Positions 1 to 11,420 of a stretch of DNA of 64,000 nucleotides are shown in pieces. Source of the DNA: Solea solea. Taxonomy: Eukaryota > Chordata > Actinopteri > Pleuronectiformes > Soleidae. The position numbers and the translations under genes were made by a program. The DNA lies in the NCBI RefSeq assembly GCF_958295425.1, contig NC_081153.1, positions 7,782,635 through 7,846,634 on the forward strand. The letters run 5' to 3'. The notes under the pieces are model-generated. The model was not told the DNA's origin, searched no databases, and worked only from the letters and a program-made list of their open reading frames with translations. The stretch's first letter is position 1. Each line of letters begins with the position of its first letter.

Positions 1-925
1 GAGCTGAGCGGCTCTTGTGTCTGTAGTGTTTCACTGTTTCCCACACAATGTGAACGAGTTCATTATGACTGCATGAGGTTTTCACAGGAATGAATGAGAT
101 GATTGTGAGTTGACTGGACAAAGAAAAATGTCACTGGCACATTTTTATCTTCATTAACAGCAACTGTTTTCAAAGTATTGCATGACTCCATTCATTCATA
201 CATTCATTCATTCATTCATTCTCTACAATTTATCCTTAGAGCTTTGTTGGTGAGTTGGAGCCAATTCACTTCTATTTTAGCATCATCTTATCTTATTTGT
301 CAGCGCTCTTATTCATTAACTCATTAAAGTCGTCTGACTTTAGTTTTTTGCTTTTATGTAAACCAGCCAATGAAGTTAATTTAAAATGGGGTTTATTATG
401 ACCCAGACTAATCAATTCTCATATTCAGAGTCTACAGTTTCTATTTCTATTGATAAACAAGAACAATATCTTATCAGGCAGATGATCCGCTGGGGATGGG
501 CTATTAAAAGTGTTTAAAAATGTTGCACTAATGACTTTTTTTGCCACATTTGTGTCCTGGAGGACAGCAAAAATACCAAATAAAATAAATTTTAATTTAA
601 ATTTAAATTAGAAAAATGTGTAACACAAGTCCAGTCACAGGTGTTTTTTTTTATGTGGACTAAATATTTAAATAAATAGATGTTGTGAACGTCACTAACA
701 TCTTCTGGTACTTATTACTTACTTATTTACCTAGGATTTTCATAATTTATTGTCTAATGACTTAGTTATTGGATAAGGGATATTTTTTGGAAGTTTTTAA
801 GTTGGACTTTTGTCTCGTTGTTTATTTCAGATTCTGCTCACATGTGATAAAATGTTTGATTTGATTATAGTGACTTTGCACAAAAATGGTAAAATAATAT
901 TAAAAGGCAGCATTTTTCTTTTCAG
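1..925. other. Intron 5' of the upstream coding exon
   Basis: No gene is visible. The stretch is AT-rich and ends in a good splice acceptor (pyrimidine-rich tract, then TTTTCAG at 919-925). A short CATT tetranucleotide run lies at about 191-230 and an AT-only patch at about 585-611. If the exon at 926 is real, this is intron and an earlier first exon lies upstream of the window. Confidence 0.6.
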
Positions 926-1129
926 AGGAAGAAAAAGTCTAAGGAGAAACCGGCAGCAGCAGCGTTGGTGGTGGACGCTGCGTCTGCACCGTTAGAGGAA
1001 GAAGTGGTGACTGTGAAGGAGTCGTCTGTGACTTTTGGACACGAGCCACCGTGTCCGTCCGTGAGGAAGAGGAAGAGACGAGCTCGTAAAGGCGGCATGG
1101 AAACAGTGAGCAGCGAGAAAACACAGAAG
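926..1129 (+). CDS. plec: Upstream coding exon, probably spliced to plectin 1c exon
   Basis: This is a 204-nt internal exon of 68 codons, open throughout in the frame that starts at 926. It is bounded by a strong acceptor (tttcttttcag) and a donor (gaag|gtgagg). It begins and ends in phase 0, and the exon at 7013 also begins in phase 0, so the two join in frame. The peptide is lysine/arginine-rich at its start (RKKKSKEK), has an acidic/valine middle (LEEEVVTVKE) and then a second basic cluster (RKRKRRARKGG). No domain is recognised. GC content is clearly higher than in the flanking DNA. The related plakins dystonin and MACF1 have upstream N-terminal exons with similar basic clusters, but I cannot align them safely. 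Assignment to plec is inferred from strand, phase and position. The initiating exon is not in the window. Confidence 0.55.
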
Positions 1130-2467
1130 GTGAGGAGCGTTTCTCCACCGAGTGTCACCACAGGCCACAGAGTTTCCTGGTGTTTGTCGTAACAGTCATG
1201 TTTGGTTTTTGATCAGAGTTTCCAGCATTTCAAAGGTTTGAGCATTAGAAACCAAATCATGCTCATTTGAACGCTGGTTGTTATGACAACATGAAATAAT
1301 TCAAGTACTTACTATATAAAACAAATGTTTTATTTAGGATTTTTGGAGGCCAAACACAATGTTTTTCAACTTATTTTAAATTAAGGACCGCTTTAGCTGC
1401 CTTAATTGTAATTAAAAGGTGATTTTTAACTAAGATTCAAACTGAAATACATCTAAAAGCTACAATTTGTCTATTTTATGAGCAGAATTGAAACATTCTA
1501 TTCATTTGCAAATGCGTATTTTTACATTTTTGACAACTATATCGTTACATTTAAGACTTGACAGGTAATAAAACATATTAAATAAAAATTTAAAAATATG
1601 ATTTTCACCCTTACTACCTCCCAAACCCTCCCCACAATGACACAACAGTATTAGTTAGGTCACAAAACATTGTGTTTTCACTCATTTGTGTCAAAAAATA
1701 ACATTAAATTAAATGCATATAGTAAAACTTAAACTTAAAAATCATTTTAACTGTATAATTGTGATTAAATTTAAAGTCACTTTTTCCCACATTTCCAGTT
1801 TTCCTCATTAATTATTCAACAGAGACTAGAATTTGAACACCTTAGACTCTATAGTTATTATTATCATTATGATTATTATAATAACCCCTTCACCTCCTCC
1901 ACTTCTGACATGAAGTTCTTGGCTGATCTGTATAACGTTCAGCACAAAGAATACAAAGCTGGCACAGGCTGACTGGTCTAAGAGTGGAATCAGAGCTTCA
2001 CCCACACTGAGCCCCAGAGTGGGAGACTAATCATAGAGGATAAAGCCACACAGAGAACAAGCCATCGATCATTCACGGTGTTGTGATTACGTAACGGGCT
2101 CAGCACGACACATTTTAATTGTGCTCGACCCCTTTTGGAGCAAAAACTCTGACAAACACAAAAAAAGAGATTACAAATGTAAACAGATATCCTGATTTCC
2201 AACATTTTTTCTACATATTTAACTTGTTTTAACTTTAGCTTCCTAACATAAATGTGTTATTTGTTCCTCTGTGACACTAAAGTGAACATCTTTGATTGGT
2301 GGACAAAAAAATGAAATGAATGCAAGTCAATGTACTGTCCTCTGAAGTCATGGATACTAGACTGTGTATGTGTGTGTGAGGACATTCAGGCTGGTCTTCA
2401 CAACTTTTAAGGACTATTTGAGGCTTAAAACTAGGGTTAGGCATTTAGTTGTGATGGTTAAGATTAG

Positions 2468-2553
2468 ACTGGCGACCTATACCAGGGTGTTAGGGTCAGC
2501 TGGGAATGGCACCAGCGACCCCATGACCCCATAAAATGGTAGAAGATGAATAT
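2468..2553 (+). mobile_element. 86-bp SINE-like fragment with 14-bp target duplication
   Basis: The motif atggttaagattag occurs at 2454-2467 and again at 2554-2567, exactly bracketing 86 bp. The insert resembles the 3' part of a very common teleost repeat (gcgacctataccagggtg, then cagctgggaatggc, then tggtagaagatgaat). A 14-bp direct repeat fits the target-site duplication of a retrotransposed insertion. A reverse-oriented relative lies at 2625-2790. Confidence 0.6.
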
Positions 2554-2624
2554 ATGGTTAAGATTAGGGTAAAGGACTAGGGAATGCATTACATACTCAC
2601 TGAGAATGCTCTACAAGAATACCC

Positions 2625-2790
2625 ATCCATTTCAACCGCTTTCTCCTCCACATGAAGGTCGTGGGGGTCATTGGTGCCAATCTCAGCTGACATAGGGCAA
2701 AAGGCGGGGTATACCCATATAGAGACAAACAACCATCCACTCTCACACTCACCTATGGTCAATTCACAGTGTCTTTTATTTTGTATTTGT
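2625..2790 (-). repeat. Reverse copy of the same SINE-like family
   Basis: Read on the - strand it gives the family landmarks in order: a tract ending gtgagtgtgag, ggggtatacccc-like sequence, gtcagctgagattgg, then a tail ending gaaatggatggg. It is the opposite orientation of the fragments at 2468-2553 and 4924-5175. Confidence 0.55.
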
Positions 2791-3349
2791 GATAATTAAG
2801 ATTAGGGTAAAGGTTAATGTATAACATGCTCACTAAGTATATTGTACAAGAATATACTATACATAGATAGATAAATAGAGGTTTGTAAGAGAAAACAAAA
2901 ATAAAGCCTAAAAAAAGAGCTTAAAAACACACTTTAAAACACCCTTACAATAAACTGAGTAATTTTGCAGTCAGTGACTGTTGTTATTGCACAGGTTGTG
3001 TGTGTGTGTGTGTTTGAATATATGTTGTCTTGTATTTGTGAGGACCAAAAATCGTGTATACCATATGGAGTGAGGACATTAGTGGCAAAGTGAGGACATT
3101 TTGGCTGGTCCTCACAATCTTTACAGGGCTTTTGGAGGGTTAAGACCTGGTTTTAGGGTTAGGGAAAGTGTTATGGATTAAGCACTGTGGTTAAGACTAG
3201 GGTAATAAGAGTAAGACTATAAAATAAAGTTAAGCATAAAAATAAGCTCTTATGAACACACTTTTAAACAAACAACAGAGTAATTTTGCAGTCAGAGTGT
3301 ATGTGTGTGCGCGTGCGTGTGTGTGTATGAGACGCTAACCTGAGCTCAG

Positions 3350-3708
3350 TTTTCACATGCGCAGTCATCTTCATCATCATCATCGTCGTCATCATCTTTT
3401 TGGTTTAGCGTCAACTTGGCCAGTAGAGGTAGGGAGGACCGTGCGGGTTTAGGGCGCACATTCCGGCTCGGTCCAGGTCTGAATTCACCGGATCAAACAT
3501 CCCGTACTAGAGTCGGGAACGGGATCCCGCAGCCAGGCGCGCCCCCGCTGCGGATGAGGAGCAGGAGGAGGAGGAGGAGGATGTTACTGCTGGAAGTTTG
3601 ATTTTAAATGAGAAGAATCCGCGGACGCTGCTGCTGCTGCTGCAGAACACGGTCATTTGCGGTCGTTTATCTCGAGACTAAAGAGCAGTGAACCTGGATA
3701 TTTCTGTC
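3350..3708 (+). promoter_or_regulatory. plec: CpG-rich candidate promoter and 5' leader exon for plectin 1c
   Basis: This is a sharp local rise in GC and CpG content within AT-rich intron, with cgtcgtcatc, gggatcccgc and aatccgcggacgc motifs, a purine-rich ggaggaggagg run and a CTG run. It ends in a good donor (ttctgtc|gtgagt, exon end 3708). The next acceptor in a suitable place is 7012/7013, which puts an ATG with strong context three bases into the exon. I read this as the promoter and noncoding first exon of the isoform that starts at 7016. Short upstream ATGs (for example at 3608, about 27 codons) end in stops before the donor. The transcription start cannot be placed from sequence alone. 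Confidence 0.5.
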
Positions 3709-4923
3709 GTGAGTAAACGTGATCATTATTATTTTTGTAAATGCATGTTTCTGCCGCATCGCTGACGCTGTTAATCACATGATGTAGTGGCACTGCAGAC
3801 CGGAAATAACCCGAGAAGGTGGCATTACCTTTAAAACAGCAGGTGTTCACTGCAGCTGAGATCATGTATGGTCACTCACTCACTCACTCAGATGTGGTGA
3901 TGCAGATGTAGTGCAGAGGTTTCTGGGATGGCTCCAAGCTTTTCAGCTTCTTCTGTCAGCTGATGATCCACTCAGTCCTAATGAAGTCTATGAGTAGTTG
4001 TGACTTTGAAGGAGGAGGAAGAAGAGCAGCAGAATCCTCTGAAGCTCCTGACTCTGACTGTCTCTGACTGACTTTCACTCTCCTCCTGCTTAAGCTCCTC
4101 ACAGTTTCAGGATCAAGCTCACTCTCATTCTCTTCAGGGTCGCCTGGTAACCACAGCTCACCCTGATGCTTTCAGTCTTCAAGGATGAAAGGAAACAGTC
4201 ATTGCTTCTTTGAATAGTAATAGGCGTTTCGAGAAAGTTCAGGGCCCCAGGAATGAAAGTTCCCTGGTGGGGGCCCACATCAAACACCATGCCACCATAT
4301 TTTTAGACCAGTCATTCCCAGTTTCTGGTTCTGAACCCATAGATAAATACGTTTTTGGATCACCAAGGTCAGACTAAGACGGTAATTCGGTTTTCTTGAT
4401 GTCATATAAACACCTTAGGCCGACTAAAATCGAGCTAGTCTTACTCGGACTAACATACCTAGATAATTTGATTCATAGTCTGATTACTCCTGCTTGTCAA
4501 TGCTTAGTCGGACTGGAGTCGGTCTTGGTGTTCTGCACATGCACAAAAATGTCCTCCCCGATCTTTGACCCGGAAGTGGAAGGAGACAATGTATAAACTG
4601 CAGTAGTGTTGCCGGGAGAGCAAACACCACGACGGCGTCGGTGAGAGTGAAAGCTACAGATGCACGATCCTTCTTGCTGTTTGTTTTTCTGTGATGTAAA
4701 AGTCAGGAAACGGATTCAATATGCACTAGCTTATAAAGAGATATAGTGAATCAGACGTACACGGCCGCATGTATACTCACACTCTGCAAGTTCTCCGATT
4801 GCCTGTCTTAATCGTTCTACGATTAGCTCGATTAAACTGTGCATGTAAACGTACTGAGTGTTTACGGACGTAATTGGCACTGCTTTTGAACTATAACTAT
4901 GAGTTACTGTTAAGTAACTCATA

Positions 4924-5175
4924 GGGTTTTCTCCAGTGCTCTGGTTTCCTTCCACTGTCCAAACAAACATGCAGAGGATAATTGGACACTCTAGGTTCAC
5001 ATCCACCGTCAGAGTGAATGTGAGATTGAATGGTTATAGTTTCTGTATTATGTTGACGCTACGAGGGACTGGCAATCTGTCCCCCCTTAGCCCTATGTCA
5101 GCTGGGATCGGTTCCAGGCCCCCTGTGACCCTCATGTGGGCTCTAAAGTGGTAGACAAGGAGTGAGTGAGTGAAA
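4924..5175 (+). repeat. Long copy of the teleost SINE-like repeat
   Basis: It carries the family landmarks in order: gggttttctcca, tggtttccttccactgtcc, aacatgcag, gtgaatgtgagattgaatgg, ggcaatctgtcc, atgtcagctgggatcgg, tccaggccccctgtgac, gtggtagacaagg, then a gtga-repeat tail. It is the most complete of the copies in the window; others lie at 2468, 2625 and 11300. Confidence 0.65.
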
Positions 5176-5894
5176 CCTCTTATTGTAATCTGATTTTATC
5201 ACTTAAATAGACTGGAGCTTATCCTGAAGGCACAATGATGATTAATTCAGAGACCACAATGAGTCTTTGTTACATGACCGACTTGTGTATTTAGGTTATA
5301 CATGCAGGATTCATATGTATATAGCTGTCAGTGATGCTTCCAGCCAATCGTAGTGCCTCTCTCTGCTGTGTGGCAGTCTATTTTAGAAGCACTACATTTT
5401 TTACATGACTCGCTCATTGCACGTAGTGCTAACCTTTCAAATAGCCCGGTCTGTATTTTCCTGAAGTATTTATACAGCGTCTTTTTTTCTGCACTTGAAA
5501 GTGTGAATCCCAGAAGCCACACCGCTGTAAGCTGACCGGTCAAATAGTGGCAGGTTGCCTGTGATTCCATTCGGATCATGCCAGTGCACTGACACAGGAA
5601 AGTGTGGCTGCACTGCTTTCCACAGTGTTAGTGTGATCTCATAATGGCAAAATACAGGTTTCTCTGAGGAAGGAAAGATCAGTTTGACTTTTACACTTAC
5701 CTTTATCTTGAAGAATCTTTGACTGACACCGTGAAGTGATAAAGCTCCAGATTGTGCCCCCTAAAGTTGATAAAAAAAACTCCAGTGAGCAACATCTGGG
5801 AGAGTTTGTTCCAGAAATTGAATAAACTAGTTGTATAGAAGTACAAATTATATAAAAACTAAATTATTAGTTGTTTTTAGCTTAATAAGCTTGT

Positions 5895-6124
5895 TGCTTT
5901 TTAGGCAAGGGCCTTTGTGTACAGAGGCTGCCATCTTGCACCGCCATGTTTCTGAAGCAGAACTTCCTTTACTTTTTTGCTAACTTCCTGTGTGTTGCTG
6001 ATGACATCCTTTCTGGTATGTGAAGGCCACTGGGGAAAAGGAGGGATGAGCAGAAGAGTTTAGGAGATTTGTTACAATCTACACTCTCACCATTAGATGT
6101 CAGTAATTCATATGCAGTGGACCT
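5895..6124 (-). mobile_element. TTAA-type (piggyBac-like) MITE, partial
   Basis: The right end reads ...gcagtggacct followed by TTAA (6125-6128), the inverse of the left end of the complete element at 62206. The preceding ctctcaccattagatgtcagtaatt matches that element's subterminal sequence in reverse. The left end is not clear. The internal aggcaagggcctt motif recurs at about 42628, where another fragment lies. Confidence 0.55.
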
Positions 6125-7012
6125 TTAAGAAATAAATCAGACGTAGTGTGGTGCATTTATGGTTGGGACGGGAAACAGACTATAGCATGTTCTTGAGAAC
6201 TGTTTACCAGTGAGATAAAGATGCATTTTTATTCTCAAATTTGAGAATAAATTATTTATTCATTTAGATTTATTCTCTACATATGTAGCAAACAACAACC
6301 CCTGTTGTACTTCATTTCCCAGAATTCCACACCCGACGACCTACAAGGGTTTTTAAAAGGACAGGCTTGGTCTAACAAGGTCACAGAAAAGACAGATTCC
6401 TTTTAAAAAAGACCTGTTGAGTCACTGTTTAATAGTTATCACAGTTTCTCTTTGTCGATACTCTAATGGACTTATTTGACTATATTGTAATTGAAAATTA
6501 GCATCGATAAGAGTCACATTTTGAACCAGAATTGATCAAATTCAAATAAATCATAACCTGGATGTGAACAGTAGCTGATACACTGTAGTCATTTGTCGTG
6601 TCTGTGCTGGTGCAGCCAGCGCCCCTGTGGAGAGCATCCTGTGCTTGGACGGGTGACTCAGCAGAAAAGGGAGCTGTGAGCGTGATGACGTTGTCTGGAG
6701 CATCAGCAGCACCTGCTCTGCTCCTCCCAGCAGCTCTGTGAATGAATCAGCCCTCTGGGTTTTTTTATGTAATTCAGAAAGCAGCCACTGACTTTGACAT
6801 GATTAGCTCTTTTGATAGCACATTTTAATGCCAAAAAAATGAAGATTTTTGTCTTTCTGTAGTAGTAAATTTCTCTATAGCCTCAGTTTTTGGGATCCTA
6901 AAAAATTAACATATTATTAGGAAATGATTATTAAAAACAAATATTTCCAGGGCTTTCCAGAATTTAGAATTTCTAAATTCCTATCCGTCCTTTTCTTCTT
7001 GTTCTCTACCAG

Positions 7013-7226
7013 GCAATGGACGAGGTGAAGGACAAGCCCAAGAGGAGGCCTCTGGTCAGGGCTGCATCGGAGGAGACCTCCAGCGACCTGGGCTTCATCA
7101 GCAGCTCTCCACCCCGTGGAGACACGCTACCCTGGAACCTGCCCAAGCACCATCGCATGAAGAGATCCAAGTCTGCTTCTGGAGACGTGCTGGACCCGGC
7201 AGAGAGGGCCGTCATCCGCATTGCAG
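7013..7226 (+). CDS. plec: Plectin isoform 1c first coding exon (N-terminal tag)
   Basis: The exon has an acceptor at 7011-7012 and a donor CAG|GTACAG after 7226. The ATG at 7016 has strong context (G at -3 and +4) and gives 70 codons plus one base. The first ~30 residues are basic, then serine/acidic (ASEETSSDLG). Residues 35-42 are GDTLPWNL and 58-70 are VLDPAERAVIRIA. These two blocks are the signature of plectin 1c and of the matching exons of MACF1 and dystonin; the AVIRIA ending is the plectin 1c form as I know it. The one-base overhang completes the Asp that opens the shared actin-binding exon. The exon can act as a start exon (leader from about 3.4-3.7 kb) or follow the exon at 926 in frame. 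In mammals 1c is prominent in neural and epithelial tissue. By this exon alone dystonin would be the main alternative; the neighbouring first exons decide for plectin. Confidence 0.88.
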
Positions 7227-7800
7227 GTACAGTGCTCACACAAAGTGGAGGTTCCTGCTGTACTGAAAACATGCAGGAAGCTCTTCTGACAACACCGGTT
7301 TGAGATAACTTTGTTTTTGAGTTGATATCACTGTTGACGTGAGCACAACACATTCAACATTTTCCATGTGATAAACAGTATGATTTCATGAGGGCTGGCA
7401 ATATATGGATGTTATATCTATATCGTCGTGACATGAGACAAGTTTATGGTCTTCGATTTTGGATATCATCATATTGTGATAAGGCATCTGTGATGACCTT
7501 TCCTGCTTTTTAAAGGTTGTTGCGTTGATAATCATCTTATTTATTATTTTGAATACATTTGTGAAATGCACTCAATATTATAAATGAAATATAATACTGA
7601 ATATATTGGTTTAAAAAAATACATGAAATCGACAAAATTATATTTTACTAAAGTAACTTAAATACACATCTTTAAGTTTTGTTGAAACAGAATTTGACGG
7701 TATTTATAGGCAATTTAATTGTTTTTAATTTACACACGTAAATATCCTTCATTTGCCATTAAAAAGCCAAAGACATAAACCACGTATTATTGGACATTAA

Positions 7801-8076
7801 AGGTAATAAGTGTATTTTAAGATCATGTAATACAGATCATATACAGTAGATATTTGACTCTAGAGCGTATTTACAGTGTATTGTATCCTTTAAGACGTAC
7901 AAACATCTTAAAAGAAGCCTTAATTTGATGTCAAAGGGACTTCATGGCCATTCGCATGACATTCTAGGCCACCGTAGTTCTCTGACATGCTTCGGAAAAG
8001 TGAGTGGTGAACATAGGAGTCCCCTGTTTGTTCCAAACTGCAGCCGAGGTGTTACTAACGCTCACAAATTGGACCT
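7801..8076 (-). mobile_element. Small TTAA-flanked element
   Basis: TTAA at 7797-7800 is followed by AGGT, and ACCT is followed by TTAA at 8077-8080, giving short terminal inverted repeats and the TTAA duplication typical of piggyBac-type elements. The right end (aattggacctttaa) resembles that of the element at 62206. The interior is diverged, so this is a probable rather than certain call. Confidence 0.45.
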
Positions 8077-9581
8077 TTAACAGCAAACATTTCACGAGAC
8101 GATGTGGTTCTTCAGGTGTGGATCAGATATTAGTTCAGTAGACGGTATATTCCAGACTCTCTTAACTGACTCAGCACTTCCCTGTGGTGTCAGGTTCAGA
8201 TTGTTGTTTTTCGGGCCACAAACGGCAACATTGACCTCACTCCTCACCCTTCTCTGGTTGTCGCTGATATTGATTTGATGGGGTGGGGTACTGCAGCAGT
8301 GTTGTATGACCGTGTGATTGTTTCTGCAGGCTCACAGCAGCAGCAGCAGGAGGATTGTTTGACTTGCGATTTAGGAAACAGTGTGATACAGTATCTGGTT
8401 GTTTCAGTTCTAGAAACCCATTCGTCTCTTAAAAATATCCTTTACATGACTCACACTGTGTCACTGTGGTGTTTTTATAGACCTGAGCAGGACGCCAGGG
8501 TCTGCTCAAATACTAGATGTATCAGTGTTGTCCCGCTGGATTGCTGCCATTGTGGCGCTGGACTGATTCATTAGCCTTGTGAGACATGCACTCCAGGCTT
8601 GAGCCGCAGCTTTATCTCACATCAAATGGAGACAGGACTATCTGTCAGTGATGACGTAATACAGATGTTAGATGTCAATTATGCCACAACAAGGTGTTTG
8701 TAGCTTCTAAATAACTCTGCATCTTGATTTTGTTAAACTATGTTTAGATATTACACAAATGTGTATTTGTCATAGATAGATAGATTGTTAATATTAATAT
8801 TACTTACTATTACTTATTATATTCCTAACAGTAAGAGAGTTTCTTTAGTACTGCAAAATGTACTGTATTGATAGCTGGATGACTAGCTAGCTAGGTAGAT
8901 GGCTTGTTAGCAAGGTAAATAGAAGAATAGCTAGATAGTGAGCTAGCTCTTCTTTATCAATCCCTAAGATAATTTAGTGTGTTTTAGCAGCACTTTAAAC
9001 TAGGCAATTGATCCACAATCAACTTAGTAAAAGTAAAGTAAAACAGGTTATAGATACAGAGTAAACGTGTTAAAAAACTATAATATGTAGCAGTAAAATG
9101 TTATTATGCATAAAATAAAATGCTATGGGGACCAAAAATATTGCAAATGAATAAATAGTGCGTGTATAGTTACTTTGTCTGTGCTGCTTTCAAGGAACAT
9201 TCAGCTGAACAATATCTCAGGATCTGCTCTGAACAGATTCATGTACATAAATAATTCAGCAAACTCATTATTGATTTTTAAATTTTACAGGCTTCACTAT
9301 GGCTGCTTGTATTAGCAGTATTATTACAGTCCTGGGACATTTTTTGGGAGGGTCAAAATATTGATAATATATTAAATAAAAAGAACTAGAGTCACCTTAT
9401 CTCTGGTTCCATCTTAATCTAAATACACTGGTGGTGATGGTGGTTGGTGATGGTGTAACTGAGAGAGCTCAATATTTTCTTACGTGGTACTTGGTATAAA
9501 AAGTTTGAGAGCCACTGCTATAGATTACAGTCGTAAAGGAAATATGTGTACATTTCTAAATTGGTCTACTAGAACAGACAG

Positions 9582-9582
<1 letters not shown>

Positions 9583-9652
<70 letters not shown>

Positions 9653-9677
9653 CAGTATATATATATATATATATATG

Positions 9678-9712
<35 letters not shown>

Positions 9713-9717
9713 TATAT
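9583..9717. repeat. (TA)n microsatellite with internal palindrome
   Basis: About 70 bp of pure TA is followed by tacatacagtata, more TA, gtatacata, more TA and actgtatatat. The arms around acagtata...tatactgt are mutually inverted, so the tract can fold into a cruciform. Reading frames over it encode only alternating YI residues and are not genes. Confidence 0.85.
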
Positions 9718-10541
9718 AAAAAAACATCCTTGTCTCCTGTAATAAATCTCAATTTAATGTGTAGATAAAAGAGACTAAAGGCAGTAAAGCTGCTCAGCCA
9801 CCACAGAAGCAGTAATTACTGACTCCGGATGCTTTACTGTCCTGTAGAGGAAAGAATAACTGTGATTACTGTAAATATACAGTATATCTTTGTCCCCTGT
9901 ACTGACTTTATTCCAGAGTGTAATTAGCATTCAGGCAACATCCTGTGAGGCAGTGACCAGTGAAGGTTTACCAAACACAAATCAGGGAAAACAAAGCATG
10001 AATACAGTGAGAGGGAGGTGGTATTTGTTTAACCAGAGAACATAAATAAGTGGCACAGAGGTTTTTTTTTTTTCCACTGTGGTGATGTGAGGAAGAGATC
10101 GCTGGCTCCATCGACTGTCACTAGAGCCAAAGCTGGACAGGCAAACAGAGACAGAAAAGACTGAATCTCTGGGAAACACCACCTGGTGGTCAGTGATGAG
10201 AAAACAGAGGGATGTGAAAGAGAGGTGAATCTTTACACCTGCACTTGTGATGTTTCTGTAGGTCTCTCACCTTTCTTTCTGTCCTTTTAAACATGTCCGT
10301 GTCTTTCACTGCAAGTTATTTTCTTCATTTACTGCAAACGAGCCTCCGCTGGTGCTTTATTTATGATTAATATTTGATAAATGTCAGCTATAAATGGCTT
10401 CTTCCATCATTTTAATGGCCGAATGGTCAAGTGCATCTGAATTTTTATAGGGAAAGGAAATGGCACTTTAGTTGGATGTATTACACATTCATTCATTCAT
10501 TGAATCCATCCATCCATTTTCTTCTTGTGTTAATGTGTTAT

Positions 10542-10799
10542 GGGGCTGAAACAATTACTCGATTAATCGATTACTAAATAAATCGTCAACTATTTTGAGG
10601 TTTGAGAGTTTTAACACGTTATCTGATTTTCTTGTTTCTTTTCTCCATATAACAAAGAAATCATTAAAACGTAACTATTTTTGGTTTGTGGACAAAACAA
10701 GACATTTGAGAACATAATTTCTAGGTTTGGGAAACACTGACCAACAAGTACTCGATTAATCGGGAAAATAATCAAAAATAATGGTTATTTGCAGTCCTA
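10542..10799. mobile_element. Nonautonomous hAT-like element (ATTAATCG type)
   Basis: The left end is ggggctgaaacaattactcg with attaatcgatta; the right end is cgattaatcg...ttatttgcagtccta, roughly inverted to it. This matches the very common teleost repeat beginning gggctgcaac and full of GATTAATCG motifs. Relatives lie at about 21361-21622, 51590-51800 and 53755-54000. Confidence 0.6.
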
Positions 10800-11299
10800 A
10801 TTTGTTGTTTGCACTTTGACTTATCTTTTGTTTTATTTTAATTTGTTGAAACCTTTTGTTCTTGTAAAGTTTTCTCTTCGCATTTAGTTGTTTTTAATGT
10901 TCCATCTGGACTTGAATGTGTAATATGAGGAATGTCCAGGTGAGGAGTGACACATATGCAGGACTGTGTCTCAGGAGCTTGTATGCGGTATGTTTTTTAG
11001 GTCATTTTTCAACTTTATTTGCACAGATACGTTACCAGCTGCTCAAACCACATCGCCCATGATGTACACATCCTTACTGCTGTTGGGCTCTTTCGGTAAA
11101 CCAACTTTGGAGTGACTTTTGCAAACTTTTATGTACATTCATATTCAATATACTGTACTGTACTGTATATGATATCGTGAATCATATAAATATCATATTT
11201 ATTACAAATTGTGAGTATGCCACCAACTGATAACAACTGCAGAATCAGACTAGAGATTTACGTCATGTCGCTCTCTGTGCAGACTGGGACTTAGAGCCT

Positions 11300-11420
11300 G
11301 ATCTCAATCTGCACGTGTGTGGACTGTGGGAGGAAATTAAGCTGTAAAACCCAGAGAAAACCCCAAAACATTACACAAACTTCATACAGAAGCTCCTCAG
11401 TTGACCTGGGATTTGAACGA
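11300..11420 (+). repeat. SINE-like repeat fragment
   Basis: It contains gtggactgtgggaggaaatt, cccagagaaaacccc, acaaacttcatacag and cctgggatttgaac in order. These are landmarks of the same family as 4924-5175, read in the opposite orientation. No open frame is involved. Confidence 0.5.

Larger units (their letters stand above)
2340..3290. repeat. Diverged 'GTGAGGAC / GGTTAGGG' teleost repeat copies
   Basis: Two diverged copies (about 2340-2600 and 3030-3240) share the order gtgaggacatt, ggctggtc(t/c)tcaca, a short spacer, then GTTAGG/GGTTAAG-like runs. A related fragment recurs at about 19680-19830. The block at 2558-2620 is repeated in diverged form at about 2800-2862, on either side of an inserted SINE-like fragment. 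This is interspersed repeat and not telomere, because the motif is irregular. Confidence 0.6.
1130..3349. other. Intron, repeat-rich, no gene
   Basis: 1130-2330 is AT-rich with nothing recognisable; a - strand reading frame at 1990-2205 has no family features. From 2340 on it is mostly repeats, listed separately. GT-rich patches lie at about 2995-3012 and 3300-3328. Confidence 0.6.
3709..7012. other. Intron between the 1c leader and the 1c coding exon
   Basis: No gene. It contains the SINE-like repeat at 4924-5175 and the TTAA-type element remnant at about 5895-6124, plus unannotated AT-rich DNA. It ends in a clear acceptor (ttcttgttctctaccag at 6996-7012). Confidence 0.6.

Noticed and set aside
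2340..3290. Interstitial telomere
   Set aside because: GGTTAGG-like motifs are irregular and part of a dispersed repeat.
7013..7226. Assignment of the gene to dystonin (DST) or MACF1
   Set aside because: The GDTLPWNL...LDPAERAV block occurs in all three, but the 1f, 1e and especially the 1b tags are those of plectin.
9484..9768. Frames encoding YIYIYI (here and at 46447-46772 and 48968-49180)
   Set aside because: Translations of TA microsatellites.
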